DNA from: Rhodosalinus halophilus
GTDB taxonomy: Bacteria > Pseudomonadota > Alphaproteobacteria > Rhodobacterales > Rhodobacteraceae
Assembly: GCF_003298775.1 (NCBI RefSeq)
Contig: NZ_QNTQ01000001.1
Location: 248,001-312,000 of the forward strand
Length of the DNA stretch: 64,000 nt
Direction of reading: 5' to 3'
Of the stretch, positions 36,770-45,655 are shown piece after piece (the first letter of the stretch is position 1; each line of letters starts with the position of its first letter). The position numbers and the translations under genes were made by a program. The notes under the pieces were generated by a model. That model had not been told where the DNA came from and did not search any database. It was given only the letters and a program-made list of their open reading frames with translations.

Positions 36770-38101
36770 TCAGCTCGCCGCACGCTCCAGCGCCGGGTAG
36801 CGCAGCCCCAGCGTGACGCCGCGCGCCACGAAGGAGACGAGCAGCGCGGCCCAGAGGCCGTGATTGCCCAGAGCCGGCACCAGCGCGAGGGCGGCCGCCA
36901 CGTAGACGGCGAAGCTCACCGCCATCATGTTGCGCATGTCCGCGGTGCGCGTGGCGCCGATGAAGATCCCGTCGAGCATCCAGCTCGCCAGCCCGAGGAT
37001 CGGCGCGGCAACCATCCAGGGCAGGAAGACGCGCGCCTCGGCCCGCACCTCGGGCGCGGTGGCCATCAGGTCGATGATCGCGGGCCCGGCGAGCGCGAAG
37101 GCCGCCGCCATCCCGAGCGACGACAGCCCGCCCCAGAGGCTCGAGATCGAAGCGCCCCGGCGCAGGGTCGCGCGGCTTTTCGCGCCCATCGCCTGGCCCA
37201 CGATGGCCTCGGCGGCGAAGGCGAAGCCATCGAGAGCGTAGGCCGTGATCTGCAGGAACTGCATCAGCACCTGGTTGGCGGCGAGCGTCACGTCGCCGAA
37301 GTCGGAGCCGATGAAGAGAAAGGAGACGAAGACCGCCTGCAGCAGCAGCGAGCGGATCAGGATGTCGGTGTTGACCACCGCCATGCGGCGCAGGCGTTCG
37401 CCGTCCATCACCCGCGCCCAGTCGCGCCATTCGGGCCGGCGAAAGGCGTCGCGGCAGAGCCAGAGGCCAAGCGCCAGCGCGGACCATTCGGCGAGGAAGG
37501 TGGCGAAGGCCACGCCTTCCACCCCCCAGCCCAGGCCCAGGACGAACCACAGGTCGAGCAGGATGTTGACCCCGTTCATCCAGACCTGCAGCACCAGCAC
37601 CGCGCGCGTGCGCTCCAGCGCGATGAGCCAGCCGGTGAGCCCGTAGATCGCGATGGCGGCCGGCGCGCTCCACACCCGGATGGCGAGATAGCCCTGCGCC
37701 AGCCCCTCGACCTCGGCGCTCGCGGGGGCCAGTACGAAGGCCGCGGCGAAGAGCGGCCATTGCAGCGCGATCAGCGCGGCCCCCGCCGCAAGCCCGATCA
37801 GCAGCACGCGGGTCAGCAGGGCGGCGACCTCGGCGCCCTCGCCCGCGCCCTCGGCCTGCGCGGCAAGGCCCGTGGTGCCCATCCGCAGGAAGCCGAAGAC
37901 CCAGTAGATCGCGGTGATGATGATGGCGCCGATACCCACGGCGCCAATGGGCGCGGCCGCGCCCATCTGTCCAACCACACCGGTGTCCACCGCGCCCAGC
38001 AGCGGCACGGTCGCATTGGAGATCACGATGGGGACGGCGATCTTCAGGACGCGGGCGTGGGTGACGGCGCGCGGGCTGCGCGGGGCCGCCTCAGCCGTCA
38101 T
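36770..38101 (-). CDS. MATE-family efflux transporter (DinF type)
   Basis: A 443-residue cation-coupled multidrug and toxin extruder with about twelve membrane helices. Signature elements are VLKIAVPIVISNATVPLLG, VDTGVVGQMG, FGFLRMGTTGLAAQA and the second-half repeat FAFAAEAIVGQAMG, which fit the DinF branch. It overlaps the 3' end of the hotdog thioesterase gene by eleven bases and is the last of three co-oriented genes. The transported compound is unknown. Confidence 0.92.
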   Translation of the reverse strand: MTAEAAPRSPRAVTHARVLKIAVPIVISNATVPLLGAVDTGVVGQMGAAAPIGAVGIGAIIITAIYWVFGFLRMGTTGLAAQAEGAGEGAEVAALLTRVLLIGLAAGAALIALQWPLFAAAFVLAPASAEVEGLAQGYLAIRVWSAPAAIAIYGLTGWLIALERTRAVLVLQVWMNGVNILLDLWFVLGLGWGVEGVAFATFLAEWSALALGLWLCRDAFRRPEWRDWARVMDGERLRRMAVVNTDILIRSLLLQAVFVSFLFIGSDFGDVTLAANQVLMQFLQITAYALDGFAFAAEAIVGQAMGAKSRATLRRGASISSLWGGLSSLGMAAAFALAGPAIIDLMATAPEVRAEARVFLPWMVAAPILGLASWMLDGIFIGATRTADMRNMMAVSFAVYVAAALALVPALGNHGLWAALLVSFVARGVTLGLRYPALERAAS

Positions 38102-38606
38102 CGTCGCGCGGCGGCATCAGGAAATGGCCCGTCGCCTGCGCGAAGAGCCGCGCGCGGTTGTCCTGCCACGCCTCGACGTGCACCGAGGCGTAGCGGCGGC
38201 CCGAGCGGTTGACCCGCGCCCGCGCATAGGCGTCGCGCGGCAGGCCGGAGCGCAGGTAGTCCACCGTGAAGTCGATGGTCTTGGGCAGGCGGGGCAATTC
38301 GCCCGCCGCCAGCTTGTCGGGGTCGAGGGTGCCCGACTCGATCTCGGGCCAGAGCATCTGCCAGCTGAGCTCGATGATCGCCGCGGTCTCGAGAAAGGCC
38401 GCCGTGACGCCGCCATGGATCGCGGGCAGGATCGGGTTGCCGATCAGTTTCTCGTCGAAGGGCAGCACCGCGGTCAGCTCGTCGCCGCGGCGCTCGAACT
38501 CGATGCCCAGATACTTGATGTAGGGCACGCCATGCACCAGCGCGGCGAGCGCGGCATCGCGGCGCTGCTTGACGACCTGCACGGGCTCGGGGCGTCTGCC
38601 GCTCAT
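38091..38606 (-). CDS. Hotdog-fold thioesterase (PaaI/YiiD type)
   Basis: A 171-residue thioesterase with [18 protein letters not shown], the motif [16 protein letters not shown] (HGG loop and catalytic acid on the long helix), and [16 protein letters not shown] in the last strands. The family hydrolyses small or aromatic acyl-CoAs. It starts after and overlaps by four bases the next hotdog gene upstream, so the cell makes two related thioesterases from one message, perhaps as a heteromer. Confidence 0.87.
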   Translation of the reverse strand: MSGRRPEPVQVVKQRRDAALAALVHGVPYIKYLGIEFERRGDELTAVLPFDEKLIGNPILPAIHGGVTAAFLETAAIIELSWQMLWPEIESGTLDPDKLAAGELPRLPKTIDFTVDYLRSGLPRDAYARARVNRSGRRYASVHVEAWQDNRARLFAQATGHFLMPPRDDDG

Positions 38607-39028
38607 TTCACCCCCTCGACGGTGAAGGCGCCGGTCGCGGTGGCGACGGGCCGCGCGTCGTCGTCGTCCCAGGCCGTGGCGCGCACGAAGGCCACCGTGC
38701 GTGTCAGCCGGTAGCAGGTGGCGGTCGTGCGGATCGCCTGGCCCGGAGTCGCGGGGCGCATGTAGTCGATGCGCAGATCCAGCGTCGCCGTGGTGCCGGG
38801 CGCGGCCGGGTGGCTCATCACCGCGGCGCCGCAGCAGGTGTCCATCAGCGCCGAGACCGCGCCGCCGTGGATCACGCCCGTCTCCGGGTCGCCCACGAAG
38901 CGCGCGTCCCAGGGCATCGTCATCGAGGCCTCGCCTTCGCCCAGGCGCGTGAACTCCATGCCCAGCGCCTTGACATGCGGGATCGCCTCGGTGAACTGGC
39001 GCGCCATTTTCGCCTTGTCCGGGGTCAT
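38603..39028 (-). CDS. Hotdog-fold thioesterase (PaaI family)
   Basis: A 141-residue acyl-CoA thioesterase. The core motif is [20 protein letters not shown], with the conserved HGG and Asp, and the strand [13 protein letters not shown]; this is the classical PaaI pattern. I take ATG 39028 (AAGGAC upstream). It is the first gene of thioesterase-thioesterase-MATE and is divergent from the first MerR gene. Proximity to the acyl-CoA degradation region suggests it helps to recover CoA. Confidence 0.88.
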   Translation of the reverse strand: MTPDKAKMARQFTEAIPHVKALGMEFTRLGEGEASMTMPWDARFVGDPETGVIHGGAVSALMDTCCGAAVMSHPAAPGTTATLDLRIDYMRPATPGQAIRTTATCYRLTRTVAFVRATAWDDDDARPVATATGAFTVEGVK

Positions 39029-39153
39029 GCGCAGCGGTCCTTCTCGGTCGCGGCACACTATTAGCCTGCCACCGCGTCGAGCGCAAGGCCGCGCGTCGCG
39101 TCGGTTGCCCCCGCGTCATGGCGAACCTAGGTTTGCTCCAGGGAGCCCTGCCG

Positions 39154-39531
39154 ATGTCCGAGACACGCCTTTCGTTCAAGGAGATGTGCGCGCGGTTCGA
39201 GGTGACGCCGCGGACGCTGCGCTATTACGAATACATCGAACTGCTCCAGCCCGAACGGGTCGGACGCCAGCGCTTCTACGGCCCGCGCGAGCTGGCGCGC
39301 ATGACGCTGATCCTGCGCGGGCGGCGCTACGGCTTCCAGCTCGAGGAAATCCGCCAGTGGTTGCTGATCTACGAGAAGGAAGGCACCGCGGCGCAGATGC
39401 GCACCTTCGTCGAGGCGGCCGACGCCCAGCTGGAGGAACTCGCCCGCCAGAAGGCGCAGCTCGAGGAAGCGATGGACGAGTTGCGGCGCATGCGCGACGA
39501 GACCCGCGCGACGCTGGGCGGCGGCGCCTGA
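39154..39531 (+). CDS. MerR-family regulator (first of two)
   Basis: A 125-residue regulator: winged helix with LSFKEMCARFEVTPRTLRYYEYIELLQPER, wing RQRFYGPRELARM, then a coiled-coil dimerisation helix from about residue 80 (AQMRTFVEAADAQLEELARQ). There are no metal-binding Cys residues, so it is not of the metal-sensing kind. ATG 39154 follows CAGGGAG and is preferred over an in-frame ATG at 39118. It resembles its neighbour at 39750 in length and motif order, suggesting duplication. Such regulators in rhodobacteria control acyl-CoA catabolism. Confidence 0.88.
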   Translation: MSETRLSFKEMCARFEVTPRTLRYYEYIELLQPERVGRQRFYGPRELARMTLILRGRRYGFQLEEIRQWLLIYEKEGTAAQMRTFVEAADAQLEELARQKAQLEEAMDELRRMRDETRATLGGGA

Positions 39532-39660
39532 ACGGCCGAACTCCCGGCGCGAGCCCCCGGCCGACATGCGCAGGAACGCCATGCAGGTGGGCAACATCCT
39601 TGCGCGCGCGAAGCCTGTCGCGACGAAAGCTTGCCAGGGCGCTGAAGTGACGCGGCGTCC

Positions 39661-39693
39661 TGGTTACGTCAACGTCACATGCTGTTGTAACCA
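39661..39693 (+). promoter_or_regulatory. Inverted-repeat operator upstream of second MerR gene
   Basis: TGGTTAC (39661-39667) and GTAACCA (39687-39693) are a perfect 7-bp inverted repeat. The left arm runs into TTACGTCAACGTCA (39664-39677), an ACGT-CA-ACGT arrangement like the palindromes I recall for LiuR-type MerR regulators of acyl-CoA catabolism. It sits 57 bases before the start of the MerR-acyl-CoA dehydrogenase operon. Confidence 0.55.
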
Positions 39694-39749
39694 GACGCGG
39701 AAGCGAGCATCTCCTCTGCGTCAAGACAAGACCGACAAGGACCAAGACG

Positions 39750-40175
39750 ATGACCGCGACGCGAGTCGACACGGACCACGACACTGACGCGACGATGACG
39801 ATCCGGCAGATGTGCGACGCCTTCGGCGTGACGCCCCGGACCCTGCGCTTCTACGAATCCAAGGAGTTGCTGTTCCCGATCCGCGAGGGGCAGAAGCGGC
39901 TCTTCACCCGGCGGGACCGCGCGCGGCTGAAGCTCATCCTGCGCGGCAAGCGCTTCGGCTTCAGCCTGGAGGAGATCCGCCAGCTGCTCGACCTCTACTA
40001 CGAGGACGACCAGCAGCGGACCCAGCTTCTGCGCACCTACGAGCTGGCCAAGGAGCGGCTGGCGGAGATGGAGCGCCAGCGCGCCGAGCTCGACGACGCG
40101 ATCGAAGAACTCCGGGAACAGCTGGACTGGGGCGAGAAGATGCTCGCCTCGATGAACAAGACCGCGGCGGAGTGA
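39750..40175 (+). CDS. MerR-family regulator (second of two), LiuR-like
   Basis: A 141-residue MerR protein with IRQMCDAFGVTPRTLRFYESKELLFP as the DNA-binding head, LFTRRDRARLKLILRGKRFGFSLEEI as wing and second HTH, and a long Glu/Arg-rich coiled coil (YELAKERLAEMERQRAELDD). It has a somewhat long N-terminal leader (MTATRVDTDHDTDA); a start at the internal Met of MTIRQMCD is possible. It lies 34 bases upstream of an acyl-CoA dehydrogenase gene, likely in one operon, so it is a good candidate regulator of fatty or branched-chain acyl-CoA breakdown. Confidence 0.87.
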   Translation: MTATRVDTDHDTDATMTIRQMCDAFGVTPRTLRFYESKELLFPIREGQKRLFTRRDRARLKLILRGKRFGFSLEEIRQLLDLYYEDDQQRTQLLRTYELAKERLAEMERQRAELDDAIEELREQLDWGEKMLASMNKTAAE

Positions 40176-40209
40176 GCGCCGCGCAGCGACGGCTTTGAGG
40201 GAGTGACAG

Positions 40210-41991
40210 ATGCCGATCTACGAAGCGCCGACCCGCGACATGCAGTTCGTCCTGCATGACGTTCTCAACGTCTCAGAGGCCGACATCCCCGGCTACGAGG
40301 AACTCGACCGCGAGACGACCGCCGCGATCCTCGAGGAGGCGGGGAAGCTCTCGGAGAACGTGCTCGCGCCGCTGAACCCGGTGGGCGACGCGCAGGGCTG
40401 CACCCTCGAGAACGGCGTGGTGCGCACGCCCGATGGCTTCAAGGACGCCTACGAGCAGATGCGCGCGGGCGGCTGGATGGGCCTCGACGCAGACCCGGAG
40501 TATGGCGGCCAGGGGATGCCCTACCTGATCGGCTCGGCGGTGGGCGAGATGTTCGTCTCCGCCAACATGGCCTTCAACATGTATCAGGGTCTGACCCACG
40601 GCGCCTATTCCGCGATCCACGCCCACGGCTCCGAGGAGCAGAAGCGCACCTATCTGCCGAACCTCGTAGACGGCATCTGGTCGGGCACCATGAACCTGAC
40701 CGAGCCGCACTGCGGCACCGACCTCGGGCTCATCCGGACGAAGGCCGAGCCGGCCGACGACGGCACCTACCGGATTACCGGGCAGAAGATCTGGATCTCG
40801 GCCGGCGAGCACGACCTTTCCGAGAACATCATCCACCTCGTGCTCGCCAAGGCGCCGGGCGGCGGCGAGGGGACGAAGGGCATCTCGCTCTTCATCGTGC
40901 CCAAGTTCCTCGTCAACGAAGACGGCTCGCTCGGCGCGCGCAACGCCGTCACCTGCGGCGGGCTCGAGGCCAAGATGGGAATCCACGGCAACGCCACCTG
41001 CGTGATGAACTACGACGGCGCGACCGGCTATCTCGTGGGCGAGCTCCACAAGGGCATGCGCGCGATGTTCACCATGATGAACGAGGCGCGCATCGGCGTC
41101 GGGCTTCAGGGCTACGCGCAAGGAGTGGTGGCCTACCAGAACGCGCTGGCCTTCGCGCAGGACCGGCTGCAGGGCCGCGACGTCACCGGCCCCGCCAACC
41201 CCGAGGGCCCCGCCGACCCGATCATCGTGCACCCCGACGTGCGCCGGAACCTCCTGCACCAGAAAAGCTTCGTCGAGGGCGCGCGCGCCTTCACCTTCTG
41301 GGGCGCGCAGATGATCGACCGCGCCCACCGGAACGGCGACGACGAGGCGGAGGCGATGATCTCGCTGCTGACCCCGGTCATCAAGGGTTTCCTGACCGAC
41401 AAGGGCTTCGAGACGACCGTGCTCGCGCAGCAGACGCTGGGCGGCTCGGGCTTCACGAAGGAATGGGGTCTCGAGCAATTCGTGCGCGACTCGCGGATCA
41501 CCATGATCTACGAGGGCACGAACGGCATCCAGTCGCTCGACCTCGTGGGCCGCAAGCTCGGCCAGGACGGCGGCAAGGCGATCATGGCCTTCTTCGACAT
41601 GGTCAAGTCCTTCGCCAAGGCGAACGCGGGCCAGGACGAGACGATCGACCGCGACTTCCTCGACCCCCTCAAGCAGGCCTCCAAGGATCTGCAGGCGGCG
41701 GGGATGTTCTTCATGCAGCAGGGCATGAAGAACCCGCAGGCGGCGCTCTCGGGCAGCTACGACTTCATGCACCTCTTCGGGCACGTCTGCCTCGGCCTCA
41801 TGTGGTCGAAGATGGCCCTCGCCGCGAAGGCGGCGCTGGAGGAGGGCCGCGGCGATCCCGCCTTCCTCGCGGCGAAGCTCGCCACGGGACGCTACTACAT
41901 GGCGCGCCAGCTGCCGGCGACGGGCATGCACCTCAAGCGCATCGAGAGCGGCGCGGAGCCGGTGATGGCGCTGGAGGCGGCGAATTTCTGA
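40210..41991 (+). CDS. Acyl-CoA dehydrogenase, long form (about 590 residues)
   Basis: FAD-dependent dehydrogenase putting a trans-2 double bond into an acyl-CoA. The 593-residue protein starts with the conserved leader [19 protein letters not shown], has [13 protein letters not shown] (FAD site), [14 protein letters not shown], and the catalytic Glu E435 in [12 protein letters not shown]-terminal extension of about 120 residues is typical of the group that includes DmdC (methylmercaptopropionyl-CoA dehydrogenase) and several rhodobacterial paralogues. No dmdB/dmdD genes are adjacent, so a general acyl-CoA role is at least as likely. GAGGGAGTG precedes the ATG. Confidence 0.9.
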   Translation: MPIYEAPTRDMQFVLHDVLNVSEADIPGYEELDRETTAAILEEAGKLSENVLAPLNPVGDAQGCTLENGVVRTPDGFKDAYEQMRAGGWMGLDADPEYGGQGMPYLIGSAVGEMFVSANMAFNMYQGLTHGAYSAIHAHGSEEQKRTYLPNLVDGIWSGTMNLTEPHCGTDLGLIRTKAEPADDGTYRITGQKIWISAGEHDLSENIIHLVLAKAPGGGEGTKGISLFIVPKFLVNEDGSLGARNAVTCGGLEAKMGIHGNATCVMNYDGATGYLVGELHKGMRAMFTMMNEARIGVGLQGYAQGVVAYQNALAFAQDRLQGRDVTGPANPEGPADPIIVHPDVRRNLLHQKSFVEGARAFTFWGAQMIDRAHRNGDDEAEAMISLLTPVIKGFLTDKGFETTVLAQQTLGGSGFTKEWGLEQFVRDSRITMIYEGTNGIQSLDLVGRKLGQDGGKAIMAFFDMVKSFAKANAGQDETIDRDFLDPLKQASKDLQAAGMFFMQQGMKNPQAALSGSYDFMHLFGHVCLGLMWSKMALAAKAALEEGRGDPAFLAAKLATGRYYMARQLPATGMHLKRIESGAEPVMALEAANF

Positions 41992-42022
41992 CGTAGGGTG
42001 CGTGCCGAGCACGCACCCTACG
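41992..42022 (+). terminator. Perfect 14-bp hairpin in the acyl-CoA dehydrogenase operon
   Basis: CGTAGGGTGCGTGC (41992-42005), loop CGA, GCACGCACCCTACG (42009-42022). It starts at the stop codon of the first dehydrogenase and ends 20 bases before the small gene. It may reduce read-through, protect the upstream mRNA end, or be a mobile palindromic repeat; no T-run follows. Confidence 0.55.
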
Positions 42023-42042
42023 GCGGCGCAGAGGGAGGAGCC

Positions 42043-42255
42043 ATGCCGAAACGCTTCCGCACCACACGGCGCTTCCAGGTCGCGATGACGGAGGACGGCT
42101 ACCGCCGCCTCCGCAAGTTCGCGGCCGAGGCCGGTCTCGACGAGGGCGAGGCGCTGTCCTTTCTCTTCGAACATTTCGACAGCGTGACGGACGAGGACAA
42201 CCTCACCCACCGGCTGAGGCTCTTCAACTCGGAACTGGACGCGCGCAAGAGATAG
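42043..42255 (+). CDS. Small ribbon-helix-helix-like protein
   Basis: A 70-residue basic protein with a very good ribosome site (GAGGGAGGAG). The order of a short strand (RRFQVAMT), a helix ([15 protein letters not shown]), a turn and a second helix ([13 protein letters not shown]) looks like a ribbon-helix-helix DNA-binding fold, but I do not recognise a named family. It sits between two acyl-CoA dehydrogenase genes with gaps of 51 and 26 bases, so it is probably made with them; it could be a local regulator or a small enzyme-associated protein. Confidence 0.7.
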   Translation: MPKRFRTTRRFQVAMTEDGYRRLRKFAAEAGLDEGEALSFLFEHFDSVTDEDNLTHRLRLFNSELDARKR

Positions 42256-42281
42256 AGGGTTCAAGGGGAGGAGAAACCGCG

Positions 42282-43433
42282 ATGCCATCCACCTGGATGA
42301 CCGAAGAGCACCGGATGCTCGCCGAGATGACCCGGCGCTTCATCGAGGAAAACTGGGTCCAGCACTACGACCGCTGGCGCAAACAGGGCGAGATGGACCG
42401 CGAGACCTGGGCCCAGGCGGGCGAACTCGGCCTGCTCTGCCCCTCGATCCCCGAGGAATACGGCGGCGCCGGCGGCGACTTCGGCCACGAGGCGGTGATC
42501 CTGATGGAAGGCTCGCGCGCCAACCTCGCCAGCTGGGGCCACGGCATCCATTCCGGCATCGTCGCGCATTACATCCTCGCCTACGGCACCGAGGAGCAGA
42601 AGATGCGCTGGCTGCCCAAGATGGTGAGCGGAGAGATGGTGGGCGCGCTCGCCATGACCGAACCCTCCGGCGGCTCGGACGTGCAGGCCATCCGCACCCG
42701 CGCGGTGCGCGACGGCAACGTCTACCGCGTGAGCGGGCAGAAGACCTTCATCACCAACGGCCAGCACGCCAACCTGATCGTGGTCGCCGCCAAGACGGAC
42801 CCCTCGGCGCGCGCGAAGGGCACCTCGCTCGTCGTGGTCGAGACCGAGGGCGCCGAGGGCTTCAGCCGCGGCCGCAACCTCGAGAAGATCGGCGCGCATG
42901 CCGCCGACACCTCGGAACTCTTCTTCGACGATGTGCCGGTGCCCCCCGAGAACATCTTGGGCGGCGAGGAGGGCCGCGGCTTCTACCAGATGATGGAACA
43001 GCTCCCGCAGGAGCGGCTGATCATCGGCTGCGGCGCAGTGGGCGCGATGGAGGGCGCGGTCGCGCGCACGATTCAATACTGCCAGGAGCGGCAAGCCTTC
43101 GGCGGCCCCATCATGCAGTTCCAGAACACCCGCTTCAAGCTGGCCGAGTGCCTGACCAAGACGAAGGTCGCCCGCGCCTTCCTCGACGAATGCATCGCCG
43201 AGCATCTCGGGGGCAAGCTCACCGTCGAGAAGGCCGCCATGGCGAAATACTGGCTGACCGACACGCAAGGAGAGGTTCTGGACGAGTGCGTGCAACTGCA
43301 CGGGGGCTACGGCTTCATGCAGGAATACGCGGTCGCCGAAATGTGGGCGGACGCCCGAGTGCAGCGGATCTACGGCGGCACCAACGAGATCATGAAGGAA
43401 CTCATCGCGCGCAGCTTCGCGGGGGGGAAATGA
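42282..43433 (+). CDS. Acyl-CoA dehydrogenase, long-chain (LCAD-like) type
   Basis: A 383-residue FAD-dependent acyl-CoA dehydrogenase. FAD motifs: [12 protein letters not shown] and [11 protein letters not shown]. In the C-terminal motif [12 protein letters not shown] the usual catalytic Glu position is Gly; instead ELPQERL-like QLPQERL carries E244, the place where mitochondrial long-chain and isovaleryl-CoA dehydrogenases keep their base. This points to a long- or branched-chain substrate. It is the last gene of the MerR-dehydrogenase run, with AGGGGAGGAG ahead of the ATG. Confidence 0.9.
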   Translation: MPSTWMTEEHRMLAEMTRRFIEENWVQHYDRWRKQGEMDRETWAQAGELGLLCPSIPEEYGGAGGDFGHEAVILMEGSRANLASWGHGIHSGIVAHYILAYGTEEQKMRWLPKMVSGEMVGALAMTEPSGGSDVQAIRTRAVRDGNVYRVSGQKTFITNGQHANLIVVAAKTDPSARAKGTSLVVVETEGAEGFSRGRNLEKIGAHAADTSELFFDDVPVPPENILGGEEGRGFYQMMEQLPQERLIIGCGAVGAMEGAVARTIQYCQERQAFGGPIMQFQNTRFKLAECLTKTKVARAFLDECIAEHLGGKLTVEKAAMAKYWLTDTQGEVLDECVQLHGGYGFMQEYAVAEMWADARVQRIYGGTNEIMKELIARSFAGGK

Positions 43434-43465
43434 CCCCGGTGCCTGCGCCGTCTGCGCCGCCGCAG

Positions 43466-43519
43466 GTGGGGGCTTCGCGCCCCCACACCCCCGCGGGGTA
43501 TTTCTTGCAAGAGGAAGGA
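43466..43519 (-). repeat. Dispersed intergenic repeat, copy C
   Basis: On the minus strand it reads CCTTCCTCTTGCAAG, AAATACCCCGCGGGGGTG, then GGGGGCGCGAAGCCCCCAC. It matches copy D over about 45 of its bases in opposite orientation. It starts 32 bases after the stop of the acyl-CoA dehydrogenase. Confidence 0.75.
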
Positions 43520-43700
43520 CCGTTCATCGAACCCTCGGAGACGGGCGGGCAGCACCCGGTCCACCCCGCCGCCACGACGACGCTCAGACGCGGCGTCGGC
43601 GCAGCGGCAGGGCTTCCCCTTGCATGGCCATCGGCTCCCCAGCCTGTGCCACGGGTCGTGTCTATACCGAACAGGGTTAAGGCAAGGTGAACAGGTCCGT

Positions 43701-43755
43701 GTCTTCCTCTTGCTCGAAATACCCCACGGGGGTGCGGGGGTGTGAAACCCCCGCG
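43701..43755 (+). repeat. Dispersed intergenic repeat, copy D
   Basis: GTCTTCCTCTTGCTCG, AAATACCCCACGGGGGTG, then CGGGGGTGTGAAACCCCCG. It keeps the CTTC-CTTG leader, the AAATACC block and a G-run hairpin. It ends 27 bases before the GST start and is inverted with respect to copy C. Confidence 0.75.
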
Positions 43756-43781
43756 TCGCCCACCTTGGCAAGGAGCGCAGC

Positions 43782-44417
43782 ATGACGATCCGACTCTACT
43801 GCTTCGGAGAGAGCGGCAACTCCTACAAGGCCGCGTTGCCCCTCGAGCTTTCGGGCCTCGACTGGGAGCCGGTGAAGCTCGACTTTTTCGGCGGCGAGGG
43901 GCGCAGCGACGCGTTTCGCGCCCTCAACCCGATGGGCGAGGCGCCGGTGATGGTGGACGGGGACTATACCCTCACCCAGTCGGGTGCGATCCAGGACTAC
44001 GTCTCGGAGAAGTCCGGGAGGTTCGGCGGACGCGATGCGCGCGAGCGGCGCGAGATCCTGCGCTGGGTGCTCTGGGACAACCACAAGCTCTCGAGCCAGG
44101 CGGGCATGACGCGCTTCCTGATGAATTTCCTGCCCGAGGAGAAGCGCCCCGAGGAGGTGATCGGCTTCCTGCAGGGGCGGCTGAAGGCCGCCTATGCGGT
44201 GCTCGACCGGCATCTCGAAAGCCGCGACTGGATCGTGGGCGACGGGCCGACGAACGCCGATTTCTCCTGCTGCGGCTATCTCTTCTATCCCGAGCCCTTC
44301 GGGTTCGACCGGGCCGAGTGGCCCGCCATCGACGCCTGGCTGGCGCGCCTCGCGGCGCTGCCGGGCTGGAAACACCCCTATGACCTGATGCCCGGCCATC
44401 CCTCGGACCGGGCCTGA
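43782..44417 (+). CDS. Glutathione S-transferase family protein
   Basis: A 211-residue GST: N-terminal thioredoxin-fold domain (MTIRLYCFGESGNSYKAAL with S/N near the start as possible glutathione-activating residues, NPMGEAPVMVDG with the cis-Pro, TQSGAIQDYV with the conserved Ser) and an all-helical C-terminal domain. AAGGAG precedes the ATG. It is followed after ten bases by the thiolase gene, so it belongs to the beta-oxidation operon and may act on a thioester or an electrophilic intermediate; substrate not readable. Confidence 0.88.
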   Translation: MTIRLYCFGESGNSYKAALPLELSGLDWEPVKLDFFGGEGRSDAFRALNPMGEAPVMVDGDYTLTQSGAIQDYVSEKSGRFGGRDARERREILRWVLWDNHKLSSQAGMTRFLMNFLPEEKRPEEVIGFLQGRLKAAYAVLDRHLESRDWIVGDGPTNADFSCCGYLFYPEPFGFDRAEWPAIDAWLARLAALPGWKHPYDLMPGHPSDRA

Positions 44418-44427
44418 ACGGAGGCAG

Positions 44428-45642
44428 ATGATGACCGACGCCTATATCTATGATGCCGTGCGCACCCCACGGGGCAAGGGCCGCAAGGACGGCAGCCTGC
44501 ACGAGGTGACCGCGGTGCGTCTCTCGACCACTGCGCTCAATGCGCTCAAGGACCGCAACGGGCTCGACGGCCACGCGGTCGAGGACGTGATCTGGGGCAA
44601 CGTCACGCAGGTTGGCGAACAGGGCGCCTGTCTCGCGCGGACCGCCGTGCTGGCCTCGGATCTGGACGAGTCGATCCCCGGCGTCTCGATCAACCGCTTC
44701 TGCGCAAGCGGGCTGGAGGCCGTGAACATGGCCGCCAACCAGGTGCGCGGCGGCGCGGGCGGCGCCTATATCGCCGGCGGCGTGGAGAGCATGAGCCGCG
44801 TGCCCATGGGCTCGGACGGCGGCGCCATCGCCGCGGACCCCTCGGTGGCGATGGACATGTATTTCGTGCCGCAGGGCATCGGCGCGGACATCATCGCCAC
44901 GCAGTACGGCTTCACCCGCGACCAGGCGGACGAACTGGCCGTCGAGTCGCAGCGCCGCGCCAAGGCGGCCTGGGACGACGGGCGTTTCGCGAAGTCGGTG
45001 GTGCCGGTGCGCGACGTGAACGGGCTGACGATCCTCGACCGCGACGAACACATGCGCCCCGAGACGGACATGCAGAGCCTCGGTGCCCTCAAGCCCTCCT
45101 TCAAGGAGCAGGGCGAGGTGATGCCCGGCTTCGACAAGGTGGCGATGCTGAAGTATCCGCACCTCGAGCGGATCGAGCACATCCACCACGCCGGCAATTC
45201 CTCGGGCATCGTGGACGGCGCCTCGGCCGTGCTGATCGGCTCGAAGGAATGGGGCGAGGCGCACGGGCTGACGCCCCGCGCGCGCATCCGCGCGACGGCC
45301 AAGATCGGCACCGACCCAACCATCATGCTGACCGGCCCCGTGCCGGTGACGCAGAAGATCCTGCGCGAGAGCGGGATGGAGATCGGCGACATCGACCTTT
45401 TCGAGGTGAACGAGGCCTTCGCGGCGGTGGTCATGCGCTTCATGCAGGCCTTCGACGTGGACCAATCCCGCGTCAACGTGAACGGCGGCGCCATCGCCAT
45501 GGGCCATCCGCTGGGCGCCACCGGCGCGATGATCCTGGGCACGCTGCTGGACGAGATGGAGCGCACGGACCGCGAGACCGGCCTCGCCACGCTCTGCATC
45601 GGCTCGGGCATGGGCGCGGCCACCATTCTGGAACGCGTGTGA
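44428..45642 (+). CDS. fadA: Acetyl-CoA C-acyltransferase (thiolase)
   Basis: Cleaves 3-ketoacyl-CoA to acetyl-CoA and a shortened acyl-CoA. The 404-residue protein has the nucleophile C92 in INRFCASGLEAV, NEAFAAV, the GGAIAMGHPLGATGA block with the catalytic His, and CIGSGMGAA with the second Cys. Two ATGs are adjacent; the second (44431) has better spacing from GGAGG. It is upstream of the FadJ-type gene, the usual pairing for fatty-acid beta-oxidation. The symbol is by role; acetoacetyl-CoA thiolase activity is also possible. Confidence 0.92.
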   Translation: MMTDAYIYDAVRTPRGKGRKDGSLHEVTAVRLSTTALNALKDRNGLDGHAVEDVIWGNVTQVGEQGACLARTAVLASDLDESIPGVSINRFCASGLEAVNMAANQVRGGAGGAYIAGGVESMSRVPMGSDGGAIAADPSVAMDMYFVPQGIGADIIATQYGFTRDQADELAVESQRRAKAAWDDGRFAKSVVPVRDVNGLTILDRDEHMRPETDMQSLGALKPSFKEQGEVMPGFDKVAMLKYPHLERIEHIHHAGNSSGIVDGASAVLIGSKEWGEAHGLTPRARIRATAKIGTDPTIMLTGPVPVTQKILRESGMEIGDIDLFEVNEAFAAVVMRFMQAFDVDQSRVNVNGGAIAMGHPLGATGAMILGTLLDEMERTDRETGLATLCIGSGMGAATILERV

Positions 45643-45655
45643 GGGAAGCCGACTA

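Larger units (their letters stand above)
43434..43781. other. Gene-free gap bounded by two inverted repeat copies
   Basis: No convincing gene in these 348 bases. Repeat copy C (minus) lies near the left end and copy D (plus) near the right, leaving about 180 bases of unrelated sequence between them. CTATACC at 43660 could be part of a promoter for the GST operon, but no good -35 is seen. Confidence 0.6.

Noticed and set aside
43520-43700. Possible small gene between repeat copies C and D
   Set aside because: No frame with a start, ribosome site and plausible protein; composition is like the flanks.
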